A stretch of 64,000 nucleotides of DNA. It comes from Cyathus striatus (lineage: Eukaryota; Basidiomycota; Agaricomycetes; Agaricales; Nidulariaceae). Below the pieces are notes generated by a model. That model had not been told where the DNA came from and made no database searches. It was given only the letters and a program-made list of their open reading frames with translations. This document shows positions 1 through 11,757 of the stretch, piece by piece. The stretch covers positions 992,001 to 1,056,000 of the forward strand of contig JAOVFP010000009.1 of assembly GCA_025738555.1 (NCBI GenBank). The letters are read 5' to 3'. The position numbers and the translations under genes were made by a program. Every line of letters starts with the position of its first letter. The first letter of the stretch is position 1.

Positions 1-784
1 GCTGAGAAGCTCTGGCCGAAGTTTTCTTCTTTGCCAGTTTTGGAGTCGCCTCTGTCACGTCCTCCGGATTCGTACCGGTGCGCTTCCTCTTGGAGCCACC
101 TTCATTCTCCGAGCGCTGGACGATCTTCTCCACCTTTTCCTCCGGAGTTATGGTGTGGCCCTCGGCCTCCAGCTGCTGAACAGTGCGTTCGCGGTCAGCA
201 ATCTGCTCCGCGGTCATGTATGTACCTACCTGTGAAGTGGTCGTTACCACCGGCTCTACTACAGGAGTTGAAACTCCTACCCTCGTAGGCCCTACCTCCG
301 CCAATGCTTGCTCCACCACTTTCTCCACCGGAGTTGAGACGTCCACCAGCATCACCAAGCTATCGGCATTCCTATGGGTTCGTAAGGATCTCTCCACCGA
401 TTCTCGACTAAATGAGATTACTCCCAATCTTGCCATCGTCGCCTCGTACCCCACGTGTACTGGCGGAGAAGCGTCTTGCCTCGTCATTTCCTCCGCTGGA
501 CAACCAGTTAGTCGTGCCATTGTTTGAGCAACCCTCACCTTTGTCTCTTCCTGCTTACGTTTCTTTTCTCGTACTGCCTCCAATCGTCGGTCTCCCTCGT
601 CAACTTCCATGGCATCTTCCTTCTCTGCCTCACCCTCTGTTCCTTCCTTCTCAGCTCCCTTTTTCTCCACCTTCTCACCCCTCAACTCCTTCTCGAGAGC
701 TTCCACCTCCGCTCGTCTGTGAAGGAGTAATCTAAGTTTCTCCTTGCACGTTGGGTCTTCGATTGAGGGAACAGGGGCAGACAT
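1..784 (-). CDS. Partial charged ORF next to an LTR (runs off left edge)
   Basis: Read on the minus strand, ATG at 784 opens a frame with no stop for 261 codons to the window edge. The protein starts MSAPVPSIEDPT, then has a Lys/Glu/Arg-rich stretch of coiled-coil type (about residues 15-90), a Val/Thr/Pro-rich middle, the segment MTAEQIADRERTVQQLEAEG near residue 195 and a basic Lys/Arg-rich end. I do not recognise a domain. It lies 181 bp from the LTR at 966-1629, so it is probably transposon-borne (gag-like or accessory). The polypurine tract and TATA orientation of that LTR suggest the element is transcribed on the plus strand, which would make this ORF antisense. Overlapping plus-strand frames here are Ser/Pro-rich shadows. 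Confidence 0.55.
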   Translation of the reverse strand, partial: MSAPVPSIEDPTCKEKLRLLLHRRAEVEALEKELRGEKVEKKGAEKEGTEGEAEKEDAMEVDEGDRRLEAVREKKRKQEETKVRVAQTMARLTGCPAEEMTRQDASPPVHVGYEATMARLGVISFSRESVERSLRTHRNADSLVMLVDVSTPVEKVVEQALAEVGPTRVGVSTPVVEPVVTTTSQVGTYMTAEQIADRERTVQQLEAEGHTITPEEKVEKIVQRSENEGGSKRKRTGTNPEDVTEATPKLAKKKTSARASQ

Positions 785-965
785 GTTTAAAGCAGTCACA
801 TGCTAAGGAGTTGTTGTAACGGGGTAAAAGATGGGTTTGATTTTCTCCACCACGGCTGACCTTTATATATCCGGACCTGATGTCAAAATGCCAATCAAAT
901 TTCGAAAGCCTATTGTTTCGATCACGTGCTCAGGCCTCGAGGGCTCGGCCTTAAGGGGGGAATAC

Positions 966-1629
966 TGTCATATCCCATATCGCCTACCTCCGGACTCCTA
1001 TGCTTTACTCCACATTTTCCTTTGCTTACTCCGAACCTTGCTTACGCTCTTAGTATTACATACTGATTACTGTACATAGATTACTCTTGTTTCCTTTCTT
1101 CCGTTCTACTGAGCTATCCCCTCAGTAATGTAGTATACATCTCATAGTGAGTCACTTATCATTCTTAAGTGTGCCACTATCTGTTTTACTTTACACCGCC
1201 ATACGCGCTCACTTCTCTGACGCGTTTTATTATGTTTAATTAGTTATAGTCTTCATTCTACGTACGCCTACCCTGACCATACTTCTCTGCTGGCCAAAGC
1301 CAGCGGCCTTTACTTACTCCGAGTCTCTAGTATTTAAGTAGTACTCGATTTGTACTTAGTCCTCAGTTTCATATTGAACTATGTCCTCACCCTTTCAGTC
1401 TGACTTGAGTTACATCTCTTGTCTCCTTGTCTCTCGTCTTCTCTGAAGGGCTTGCCCTTACTCCGAAATCCAGGACCGGGAATCCCAGGGGCACAGCACA
1501 TAAGCTGAAGCTGAAGTCCTACCCCCTGAGTTATCGTTCTCTGCTTTCATCTTATACTCACTCCTCGCTTCTCTGCAGTCACTCTCTCATACTCCACTGC
1601 CAAGTCAGGCTAGGGGCACGGTCGTGACA
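966..1629 (+). repeat. LTR of a second Ty3/Gypsy-like element, nested in the old chromovirus
   Basis: A 664-bp block begins TGTCATATCC and ends GTCGTGACA, so it has 5-bp inverted ends TGTCA/TGACA. A polypurine run (951-960, TTAAGGGGGG) precedes it by 5 nt, as expected for a 3' LTR of a plus-strand element, and a TATA-like TATTTAAG at about 1330 has the same orientation. Immediately to the right the sequence switches to chromovirus gag (from about 1631), so this LTR, or the element it ends, was inserted into the older copy. The other LTR and the duplicated target would lie left of the window. Confidence 0.7.
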
Positions 1630-1630
1630 A

Positions 1631-2229
1631 CAACCTGTTGAAGATTATACTATTGATTTCATGCAATGGATGAATTTATCAGGATTTGATAATATGGCCT
1701 TAGTGAACAAATATCAACATGGAATGCATCCATTATTGGCTAGAAGACTTATGGAAGTTGGTGGGCTTAAGGTGACCAATAAACTTATAGATTGGGTTGA
1801 TAAAGCTGTGGCATATGAAAGGAACTGCCAAGAAGCTAATTTTGGATGCCTCACACAAAACCCAAGACCCCAGAACCAAAACACTGGACGACCCGCCAAC
1901 ACTTCAAACATGAATCAATCAGGACAACCTATGCAGCAAACTCCACCGAATGATCAAACCTCACCATATCACAGGGAGGAAATCGGATGGATCTTGACCA
2001 ACTTAAGAAGGAAGGACATTGTTTCTATTGCAAAGAGAAAGGACACATGTCTAACACATGCCCTAAGAAACCTTGAGGACCTTATGTACAGTGTAATGTA
2101 AATATGGACAATTCGATACCAGTAGCCTCCACCAGTGGAGTTGTAGAATTACCAGATGTCACTAAATTATCAGAAGACCAGCAAGCTCTCCTCATTGCTC
2201 AATTGGGTTTTCCCCAAGGCCAGCAGTAA
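1631..2229 (+). pseudogene. gag: Decayed chromovirus gag (C-terminal part)
   Basis: The sequence matches intact gag from the codons PVEDYTIDFMQWMN onward. An indel near 1975 shifts the frame, so the CCHC zinc knuckle (CFYCKEKGH-like) is encoded in a different frame from the preceding capsid part, and a stop follows near 2099. The gag stop region keeps the GGGTTTT heptamer seen in the intact copy (about 2204-2210). The N-terminal half is missing. It is not functional. Confidence 0.85.
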
Positions 2230-5200
2230 GTGCGAACTTGCCAGCCTCATTTTATATACCTTATAATGTAGCTGTACCTATGATTGATCTGGAATCTAAG
2301 TTTGTATTGCAACAAAAGGAACAATCTAAGTGCATCTTCCCTAATTAGGAAGTAAAACCTGGAAACATGTATTGGGTTGCACAGAGATTAAAAGACCAAA
2401 CATTGGAACTTGCCCTAGCCACACTTAGTATCTGGACACATGCAAAATGAAGACCCAAAGTGATTCAAAAAACAATAATGGAATTAAATAATCTTTCAGA
2501 TCAAGATGTAATTCCCACATTGGAAGAACTAAGAAAACCAAAAATATTTATTTGAGGAACAAACAGAAATCAGATGGATCTTAATTTAATAGTCACCATG
2601 TTAGATACTCAACGAACATATGGATTAAAAGCATTACTAGACAGTGGAAGCACTGGAACATGTATTAGTCAAAAATTCATAGAAGACAATCAAATCACAA
2701 CAAAGAAACTTCTGAGACCCACTCCAGTTTATAATGCAGATGGAACTCTTAATAGTGATAGGTCCATAACAGATTATGTTGAACTAAGAGTAAGACTTGG
2801 TAGACATGTAGAAATACTACAGTTAGCCATTATAAACTTAGGAAAGGCATCTATGTTTATAGGACATGATTGGCTTCGGACTCATAATCCAGAAATCGAT
2901 TGGAAAAATGAAACCATTAAATTCACACGTTGTCCTATAGAGTGTACTCTGTTAATCAACACTATGGACCCTGAGGAAGATGAAACTGATTTAGATGAAC
3001 AAATTAGTCTCAAATCAGATGATCATATTATCACAGTAAATTTATTTGAACAAATCGAGTTAAGAGCTTTTCAAACCACTGCTTCGAAAATTGCTGAAGC
3101 ACAAAATCAGCAAAAACCTAAGAAACATTGGAAAGAAACAGTTCTGATGTATTATCATGAATTCAAAAGAGTATTTGTGAAAGAATTGTTTGATAAACTC
3201 CTGCCTCGTCAACCATGGGATCATGCCATAGAACTATTACTAGGAGCAATGTCATTTGATTGTAAAATCTATCCATTAAATTGGGATGAGCAAAAACAAC
3301 TTGATGAATTCCTAGATGAAAATCTTAATTCAGGACATATCTGACCATCTAAATTGCCATGGGCATCTCCATTCTTTTTCATTAAAAAGAAAGATGGATC
3401 ACTCCAACCAATTCAAGATTATCAAAAACTAAATGAAATGACAGTTAAAAATAGATATCCTCTACCATTAATTCAAGAGTTAGTAGATAAACTAAAAAAG
3501 GCACAATATTTTACTAAATTAGACATTCGATGGGGCTATAATAATGTTCAAATAAAAGAAGGTGATGAACAATATGCTGCTTTCAGAACTAATTGAGGAT
3601 TATTTGAACCATTAGTCATGTTCTTTGGTCTTACCAACTCACCAGCCACCTTTCAAACAATGATGAATGACATATTTAGGACAGAAATCAATGAAGGAAC
3701 TGTTATTGTTTATATGGACGATATTCTCATATTTACAGAAACTTTGGAAGAACATAGAAAGATGGTGAAATGTGTTCTTAAAAAACTAGAAGAACATGAA
3801 CTATATCTAAAACCAGAGAAATGTTTCTTCAAAAAAGCAGAAGTAGAATATCTTGGTCTCATAATTTCCAAAAACTCTGTACAAATGGATTCAGGAAAAG
3901 TAAAGGCTGTAGTAGACTGGCCCATTCCAAATAATAAATGAGAACTTCAACAATTCCTTGGATTCATTAATTTCTATTGATGATTCATTCAAGGATTTGC
4001 TAAAATAGCCAAACCCCTTCATGAATTAACTGGGAAAAATGAATGGAAATAGGAACTCAATCAAGCATTGGCATTTTCCAAGTTAAAAGACAAAATCATA
4101 TTGGCACCTATTTTAGCAATGCCAAATGATGATGGAAGATATTGTGTTGAAGCTGATTCATCTGATTTTGCAAATGGAGCTATTTTATCCCAGAAACAGA
4201 CTGATGGAAAATGGAAACCAATCGCATTTTTGTCACATGCTTTAAGCCCAACTGAAAGGAACTATGAAATCTACAATAAGGAAATGCTTGCAATCATGAG
4301 AGCATTAGACATGTGGAGACAGTATCTTTTAGGAGCCAGACAAGTATTTGAAATCTGGACAGATCATAAGAATCTTCAATATTTTAAGAAACCACAGAAA
4401 TTAAATTGTTGACAAGTGAGATGGTCAACTGAATTATCGGAGTTCCATTATACCCTACATCATAAACCAGGAAATCAAATGACTAAAGCAGACTTATTAT
4501 CTAGAAGAGCTGGACATGAACAAGGAGAACATGATAATGAAGATATTATTCTTCTAAAACCAGAACATTTTAGACAGACATATGAAGTTCACAGTGAAGA
4601 TGAAGAAATCATAGAACAAGTTCAAAAGTCTAGGAAGAATCGAGATAAAGAAGTTATTAAGATGCTTACTCTTAAATCTAAAGATTGGATTGAATCTCAG
4701 GAAGGAATTATTACATGGAAAGATCGAGTATATATTCCAAAGAATGCCAAATTGAGAGAACATATAATTAGATTATGCCATGATTCAGCTATATCTGGAC
4801 ATCACAGAGAATATAAAACCCAGGAATTAATCACAAGAAACTACTGGTGGCCTCGAATTAGAGCAGATATAATAAAATATGTATTGGGATGCGAAGCATA
4901 TCAATGAACTAATATTCATCAATCAAAACCAGTAGGATTATTAAATCTGAATAGTATTCCTGAAGGACCTTGGTGTACAATATCCATTGATTTTATTGGA
5001 CCACTTCCGTATTCCAGAGGATTTGACTTCCTAATGGTAGTAGTTGATCGATTCACGAAAATGGCAGCTTTCATACCATGTAACAAAGAAATTGATAGTC
5101 CAGGAGTTGCAGAACTTTATTTAGAAAAAGTATTCAAGAACTTCGGAATGCTGCAATGTGTTATAAGTGATCAGGGATCACAATTTGCATCTCATTTCAC

Positions 5201-6041
5201 AAAAGAATTCATGAAACGATTAGGTGTTAAAATGAATTTATTCACAGCATATCGACCCCAAATGAACGGACAAGTAGAAAGAGTAAATCAAGAGATAGAA
5301 CAGTATCTTAGGATTTACGTAAACTATAACCAAAACGATTTGGCAGATAAAATAGCTGTTACTGAATTCAATTATAATGATACCATACACAGAGCAACAG
5401 GATACACACCTTTTTATCTAATGTATGGACATCACCCATATACTGGAATAAGACCAAATGGAACTTCAAGAACAATTGGAGTTGATGAATTTATCACAAC
5501 AATAACAAAAGCTAGGGAAAATGCAAAAGCAGCACTTACTTTATCAAATGAAGTGATGAAATGAGGATATGATAGAAACAGAAATGAATCACCAGAATAT
5601 AAACCTGGAGATCTTGTTTACATTGAAGGAATAAATATTAACTCCAACAGACCGGTTGCAAAATTAGATGATAAATGATATGGACCCTTTAAAGTAATAA
5701 AGAAAATTGGACTAGCCTCTTATGAAATACAATTACCAAAAACTTGGAACTGAAAACATCCAACATTCAATATGCAACTTCTTACGAAATATATTCCTGC
5801 CCAATACAAATCACAACAGAAACAGAAACCCCCACCTGCCATTATTGTAGACAATCAGGAACAATATGAAGTAGAAGCTATATTAGCATGGAAGATAAAT
5901 TAGAAGAAAGTTTTATATAAGATTAAATGGAAAGGCTATTCCTATGATCATTGTACATGGGAACTGATTAGTTCTTTATTGGGAGCTAAAAGTCTATTAA
6001 ATAAATTTCATCGGGAAAATCCAGAAGCTCTAAACATATAA
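2226..6041 (+). pseudogene. pol: Decayed chromovirus pol
   Basis: All pol domains of the intact copy can be followed in order: protease (ALLDSGSTGTC), reverse transcriptase (VYMDDILIF at about 3710), RNase H (EADSSDFANGAI at about 4150), integrase (WWPRIRADI zinc-finger region, then SDQGSQF and NGQVERVNQE), and a chromodomain (YKIKWKGYSYDHCTWE at about 5920). Stops interrupt it at about 2346, 2448, 2554, 3343, 3593, 3939, 3978, 4050, 4410, 4905, 5562, 5676, 5752 and 5901. Most fall at positions that are CGA in the intact copy. It cannot make a full polyprotein. Confidence 0.9.
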
Positions 6042-6076
6042 AAGACATCTTCATTTAATAACATTATTCAAAAAAC

Positions 6077-6242
6077 ATGCTTTCTAACAATATCACCCTC
6101 CTCATCTACATTATTGTAATCTTCATTCTTTGCCTTGCTGTTTTCATACTTGGACATTATATTCCTTGAATCATTCTTTGAATACACGAACATCACCAAC
6201 CATGACACCAAGAAGAATCCATTGAAATGTCATGAGGACATG
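6077..6242 (+). pseudogene. Decayed copy of the chromovirus small membrane ORF
   Basis: The reading begins MLSNNITLLIYIIVIFILC and aligns to the post-pol ORF at 52289-52441 of the intact element. Over the first 36 codons about 15 differences are synonymous, two are conservative (Val/Ile and Met/Leu), and two are CGA to TGA. The stops show this copy is dead; the pattern of the other changes shows the protein was under constraint before that. Confidence 0.75.
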
Positions 6243-6261
6243 ACCTTTAAAGGGGGGGTAA

Positions 6262-6637
6262 TGTTAGGATTTCGTTCATTATCTAATCTTTTATTTAATC
6301 CATATCTTATCTATGTCATGTGATTAGTCACATGTCACACAATGCGGACACTATGTGTATCATCATATGTTACTCATCACTTACTGTGGGCACAGTTGCA
6401 CAGTTCAGCCATACGTTTAGCATGAGTTCTTAATGTAGAAGCACAGTTACATGTGTTGTAGTGTAGGTAGTATTACATGTGATTCCCTCATGGACTATTT
6501 CTATAAATACAGTCTTTCTAGTCAGTAGTTCACTATTTTTGTGCTAGTTTATTCCAGATGAGCAATAAGAGTCATTCATATTCCATATTCAAGTGTTTGA
6601 GTTCAACTTCAAGTGTCTAGCTTGTCTGTCACTAACA
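6262..6637 (+). repeat. 3' LTR of the old chromovirus copy
   Basis: It begins TGTTAGGATTTCGT after a polypurine run (TTTAAAGGGGGGG) and ends CACTAACA. It is recognisably the same LTR as at 46013-46386, with the TATA (CTATAAATAC) and the R-start site (ATTTTTGTGCT in place of ATTCTTGTGCT) diverged. About 376 bp. Confidence 0.9.
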
Positions 6638-7415
6638 GCACACTGCTCCTCATTCAAAGTTGGCAGTTGCTCCTGAGCCAAAGCATGCTGTTGCACCATG
6701 TCATATGCACTGTATAGTGCAATCAAGGGATTGTTGTCCTGGTCAATCCTCCTGTTGTTGGCTCGCTGCTCCCATTCACACCAGTTTCCTGTGGGTTGTG
6801 GCAGACAATTCCATAATGATAGAGACTGGCCAGAACTTGTTAGAATTTGATCAATCAGATACAGGCCATAATCATGGATTTGATTCTCTGTAGGCTCTGC
6901 AATATCAAGTTGAGTTTGAATGATATGTCCCAGGTCATCACAGATGTGATCCTTAAATTCATTCCAGAGACCCACATAATCCACAGGTGCACAGTCTCAA
7001 AGGATCATGGCAAACAGGCTGTGCAGCTGATATCCTGTCTTCATTTGAGCTGCATCTTGCAAACACTCTCACCATTCACCATCATCCTGCAGAAGACCTT
7101 TGGCCACACATGCCTCTCGGAAAGTAGGGTACTCCACTCCATCAACAGTGCACAACTCAGTAAATGATCTGGCTCCCTTGACCTAATTACCCAACAATTA
7201 ATAGTAACTACCTGCCCTGTTATTTCTATCCTCTTACAGCCAATTCTCACAGTAAAGTCTGAAGTCATCAGTAGTGAAAGTAACCCAAAAGTAGCCAGAT
7301 TAGTGACCTTGCAGGGATGAGTTTTACAAAACATCAGCCTTGCTTCTTCTGTGGCAGCCCGTCCCTTCATGGCTTTTAAGTAACTAGGCTTGAAGTACAT
7401 ACTAGGCTGTGACAA
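6638..7415 (-). pseudogene. Helitron helicase fragment
   Basis: On the minus strand, three frames joined by indels give text of the Helitron Rep/Pif1-type helicase. From 7415 it reads FKPSYLKAMKGRAATEEA; from about 7190 it reads GARSFTELCTVDGVEYPTF, with a stop in the EW-ECL motif; from about 6984 it reads DYVGLWNEFKDHICDDLGH, then LIDQILTSSGQSL, and stops at LNEEQ. The LNEEQ segment normally sits just before the Walker A loop of the helicase. It ends exactly where the chromovirus LTR begins, so the LTR element was inserted into the Helitron. Family assignment is from recognised motifs. Confidence 0.75.
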
Positions 7416-7686
7416 AACTCAGTTCAAACCAAAACATCCTGAGCATTATTTAATGCGCATTGCATTCTGATCACGATGTGCCGGTCCGGGACTTCGGGTA
7501 AGTTGTGATCACAAGATATTTATGAAAAGGCTCGATTGATATTGGTGCCAATTTGCTTCAAACCAACTCTTCTTACTAACTTTGATGCTGTTACTTGCCT
7601 GTTACTTCACTGAACATATATAACTTTGTTTTAACATTCAATAATATCTAGTGGGTCTCAACAGTAAAATGTGGTACTTGCTTTTA
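7416..7686. other. No gene seen
   Basis: AT-rich sequence between the Helitron fragment and the inverted repeat. No frame longer than background and no recognisable element end. Confidence 0.5.
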
Positions 7687-9222
7687 TGGACAGGCTCATT
7701 CCACAAGCTCACTAGACATGGTGATCTTTATTATAATCTACTGTAATTACAGTAGGAACGTTATGTATACCTGACTGTAGTTACAGTGTATGTACTTACA
7801 TAATTAACAGTAAACTAGACATTACATCAACACATGTACCCGATAGATCTGGACATGCTGCACATATTGCCGCAATGAGCACCTGTACATACACCTACAC
7901 ACAGTAGAGCGAGCCCTCGAGGCTCGAGACTTGTGTTCAAACTTCCCAACAGTTCTAAATAAGATCTGCATAGTTAGCTTCCACCCACATTATGAACCTT
8001 GGAGTGTTATTTGTACATTTAATATGTTTTCAATTTGTAGATATGGTTTCCAAAAATGTGAAATTTCTTTATTTTAGATATAACTTTGTTAATTGATTGC
8101 ATTATGTCTGACAAGCAATAAATACAATACTAAATTTGATTAATATTTTATTCCTATCTATAAAGGCGTATTCAATGTAGAAATATGGAGGGGCAGGGAT
8201 GTAGCAGGAATAGGGTGGGGTTGTTGGACGGCAGGGCAGAATCCTCTCATTGGGGTCCGGGGATATCCGAGACAAGATTACCTTCGAAGTTCGAAGATAT
8301 CAGTGATAGATGTCATCACGTGATATATATCATCCATCGCTCCAGATGCCATATCATACAGAGATTTGAGAAAAATGAAAACAATCAATTTACAGCCATT
8401 CTTTGAATAAAATGTCCGATAAAATCAACAAATTGTATGATATTTGAGTTATAGAAAGGTAATAATGCGACCTGTAGGTGCTATAGGACTACTTTGAGTT
8501 TCGGTCTGACGAAACCTGAAAGTCTTATGAACAGATTGCTTTAATGCATGTGGAACTTCGGTAAAACAGATGCTGAGTACTTACCTAGGTAGCTCTCAAG
8601 TTAGTTTGACGCTCATAATAGTATGTCTACCCATATCCTTTATTAATTGTAACCGCCGTAGTGTAGAATGTATCAATATACGTTGATACTATTGGTTTCA
8701 TTTGTTCTTGACAGCAAAAAAAATAAACATTCTTTTTGTTTAGAGACGCCGAAGCATTTATTCAGGATTATATTAGTACCAATTTAAATATAGTAGTACA
8801 CTGTGCATTTATAGAGGGATGTGCTGATCTACAGAATATAGCGTTATCCGTTATTTCTAATTCTACCATATGTTTTTATTTCAGTTAAAGGAGAAAACCA
8901 CACGAAGGTTTAAAGAAGCACTTAAAAACGTAATAAACCCCGACCCAGCAAATGAAACCTATTTATTTGGGAAATATCGCGCATTGGGCGGGAGAAGGCG
9001 CGATTAATAATCTGTTGCTAACGATGTAAGCTTATATGTATCAGCTTCTAGGAACACGTGTATCAGCACGCTTAGAAACGGTCTCATTATGCTTAATATA
9101 ACAGGCTGCCACTGTAACTACAGTGATGTATACATAACCATTCCACTGTAATTGCAGTGAGATTATGCATAAAAATCACCGTATGGCCTGACAAGCTAGA
9201 AAAGGTGGAATCACACATGCCA
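7687..9222. repeat. Large imperfect inverted repeat, possible degenerate DNA transposon
   Basis: The sequence at about 7687-7790 reappears inverted at about 9112-9222. The best block is CACTGTAACTACAGT followed by a GTATACATAAC core, a second palindromic CTGTAATTACAG-like unit and GATCACC; over about 100 bp I estimate roughly 75-80% identity with small gaps. Each arm itself contains two self-complementary units. The roughly 1.3 kb between the arms has no convincing ORF. I could not fix the outer ends or a target duplication, so the superfamily is unknown. Confidence 0.6.
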
Positions 9223-9870
9223 AGTCAGTGATCACACAATAACCTGGTTTAAGCCTGGTTGACCGGAACTATGTATAAAGACTAGTGTATGTTGTTTACG
9301 GTAATCTCTCAAATTGAATCACCACTGTTGGATTGAACATTTCTCGATAGATTATCAAAACATGATTCGATGAATTACACGGTCATGAAGGTCACCAGCA
9401 CTCAAGCTCTGCATGACTGCTTACCCTCCGCGCTCCGCGAAAATCACCATTGGCTTTACCTTTCTCTGTGTCGTGAGATCCGTTGGTAAAAGACCCTTCC
9501 AACGAAGGCACTGTTTTCGACAGAAAAGAGGGTAACACTGAACATAGGTGAGCGTCAGGTACCCATTACTTACATCATTGACATTATGCCTTAGTGCCGC
9601 TGTTCAGATGTGTAATTGGAAATTCTTCAAAGCTTTGCTAACTAATCATTAATGGTGACGTTTCTCAGGTTCTGCTTTATTATCTCTCCCTTCGTGAAAA
9701 CTGATTTTTTTTTTCTTCATATACTTATAATGGGCGCCTCTGTTCAATGAAAATATGATGAAAGATGTCTCTTTTCCGCTCTTTCCCATATAAAAATGGC
9801 ATCAAATATCAAATGTATATATCATCATCACTGTGTCTCTTAGCTATGCAAAATGATCCCCCCAATGCCA
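9223..9870. other. Intergenic, no gene seen
   Basis: AT-rich stretch upstream of the lipase gene, with several TATA-like runs near 9790 and a poly-T tract near 9707. No supported coding frame. Confidence 0.5.
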
Positions 9871-9880
9871 TATAAAATGA
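9871..9880 (+). promoter_or_regulatory. TATA-like element of the lipase gene
   Basis: TATAAAATGA lies 140 nt upstream of the lipase ATG at 10011. A second TATA-like run (TATAAAAATGG) lies near 9789. Assignment is by position only. Confidence 0.4.
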
Positions 9881-10010
9881 AGAAAGCGTACGCAGTTTCT
9901 GTGTTTTATTGTTTCGTCCTTCCCTCTGATTTCGTTACTGGCCTGGTTGCCAGTTCGAATTATTGCTGAAGTACTAGCTGGTTCTAGTTACATCTTTAAA
10001 GTTCAACTTA

Positions 10011-11412
10011 ATGGCTGGGCTGTTCCATATTTCTAACTTCATTTCATTTTTTCTCCTTTTTCTCCTTTTTTCTCCTTTTTTCATCGATGCTTCTCCTGTT
10101 CGACAAAATACAGCAAAGATAACTCCTCTCAGCAGCTCGCAGATTGCATCGTTCAAACCATTTAGCTATTATGCCAGCGCAGCGTATTGTAGCGGACCAG
10201 CGAAAACCCGAACCTGGTCATGTGGAGGTGAGAATTACATATGCTTGATAGAGGTTACATCTAAAAACAAACTCAACAGCTAGATGCAAAGCAAATCCCA
10301 ACTTTAAGCTGACACAATCTGGAGGAGACGGCTCTTCCGTTCAATTCTGGTATGTCGGTTTCGACCCAGATCATCAAGTTCGTATATGTTCATGTTTTCA
10401 GCGCATCATGATCTGTTTAACATGATCAACTTGACAGACCGCGATCGTTGCTCATCAAGGAACTGACCCGAAGAAGATGTATGTATATACAGCCTACTTT
10501 AGCATGCATCATCCTCATACTATTTCCTTGTTCACAGTCTCGCGGACCTGACTGATATTAACATTCTAAAAACAAAACTCGACTCCAACCTATTCCCTGG
10601 GATTTCAAGTAATGTTGAAGTACATGATGGATTCGCAAAAGAACATAAAAAGTATCAGTTTTAAGTTCCCACCTCAGTCGAGATTTGATATACTAATTGG
10701 TTGACCTCAGAACTGTATCACGGGTCTTAGTTGCTGTAAACGAAACCATTATAAAATACGGTGCGAAGAAGGTCACAATTGTCGGACACTCGCTTGGTGC
10801 TGCATTAGCCCTCCTTGACGCTGTCTCCCTCCCTCTTCATATTCCCGGAGCATCGTTTGCGACCTTCGGTTACGGAATGCCTAGGGTATGTTATTATTAT
10901 TATTAGTAGGATTGTAAATAGTCTCAAAGTGTTTATTTTGCTATACTAGGTTGGGAACCAAGCATTCGCAGACTATGTTGACGCGCATGTAACTTCACTG
11001 TCGCGTGTTAATAACCAGTATGTATCAACTGAGTCTACTTAATCTTGTGTTTTATTCACCTCCGTTCATTCAGAGAGGATATGGTTCCTATCATTCCTGG
11101 TGTTAATCTTGGGTTTCATCATCCGTCCGGAGAAAAACACATACAGGATAACGGGTCTTGGCTAGACTGCTCAGGTAAGTGCTTTAGTTGGACTTTAGCC
11201 GTCCCGCATAACTCTCTAAATTGTTTCAATTCACGTACAGGTCAAGACAACTCTGATTCAAGTTGCTCCACCGGCGACGTGTCTACCGTCTTCAGCGGAA
11301 AGGTTGCCAATCATGATGGTCAGCATTGATTGATTTCCTTTAATTTTATACTAATGAATTATTTACAGGACCTTATGATGGTGTGATGATGGGGACTGAC
11401 CCGACATGTTAA
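10011..11412 (+). CDS. Secreted class 3 lipase (alpha/beta hydrolase), nine exons
   Basis: Predicted to hydrolyse acylglycerols outside the cell. Exons that keep frame with GT-AG introns: 10011-10227, 10280-10377, 10438-10478, 10538-10651, 10711-10885, 10950-11017, 11074-11174, 11241-11318 and 11369-11412, giving 311 residues. Residues 1-28 form a strongly hydrophobic signal peptide. WSCGARCKANPNF and GDGSSVQFWYVGFD match the fungal class 3 lipase N-terminal part; AIVAHQGTDPKKI carries the oxyanion region; TIVGHSLGAALALL holds the nucleophile serine (GHSLG). Likely catalytic Asp is in NNQEDMVPIIPG and His in GFHHPSGEKHI. Length matches the family (about 300). All exons join without a stop, so the gene looks intact. 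The start is the first ATG before the signal peptide. Confidence 0.9.
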
Positions 11413-11757
11413 AGTTAAATACATTAAGAGCTACAACTTGAAGTCGTTCCAACTATTTGGATGTTTCTGCATTTTCTTGCTTCTGTGTGCAAGAATTGAT
11501 AGATGATCTGTGTGTATGGTATAGCTAAGAAAGTGCACTCTTCATCATATCCAGCACGGTGAGAGTCAGATCGTAGACGTTATAATCCACACGCTGTACG
11601 AGAAAGGCATAGTACTTTGTTGATCGTGGAAGCATTTTGATTATCTAGGAGTCTCTGAATCGTCAGAGACCTTGTGGATGATTTCTGCGACATCTGAAAG
11701 GCTGTCGTGTCGCGGCAGCCTCACTGAATCAAACGTAGGTTAACAGGATCAAAATAT

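Larger units (their letters stand above)
1630..6637 (+). mobile_element. Old 5'-truncated chromovirus copy, CpG-decayed
   Basis: This is a diverged relative of the intact chromovirus at 46013-52841, colinear from the middle of gag through pol, the small post-pol ORF, the polypurine tract and the 3' LTR. Its 5' LTR and gag start are absent because the LTR at 966-1629 interrupts it. It carries more than ten in-frame stops. Nearly all match CGA to TGA, CAG to TAG or TGG to TAG changes when read beside the intact copy (for example 2346-2348 and 2448-2450), and CpG is scarce compared with the intact copy. Its right LTR abuts Helitron helicase codons at 6638. Confidence 0.9.

Noticed and set aside
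31..735. Overlapping plus-strand frames rich in Ser and Pro
   Set aside because: They lie opposite a single uninterrupted minus-strand frame of 261 codons with better protein-like composition; they are shadows.
9940..9970. GTTCGAATT motif resembling a tRNA B box
   Set aside because: No acceptor stem or A box at the right spacing; no tRNA fold.
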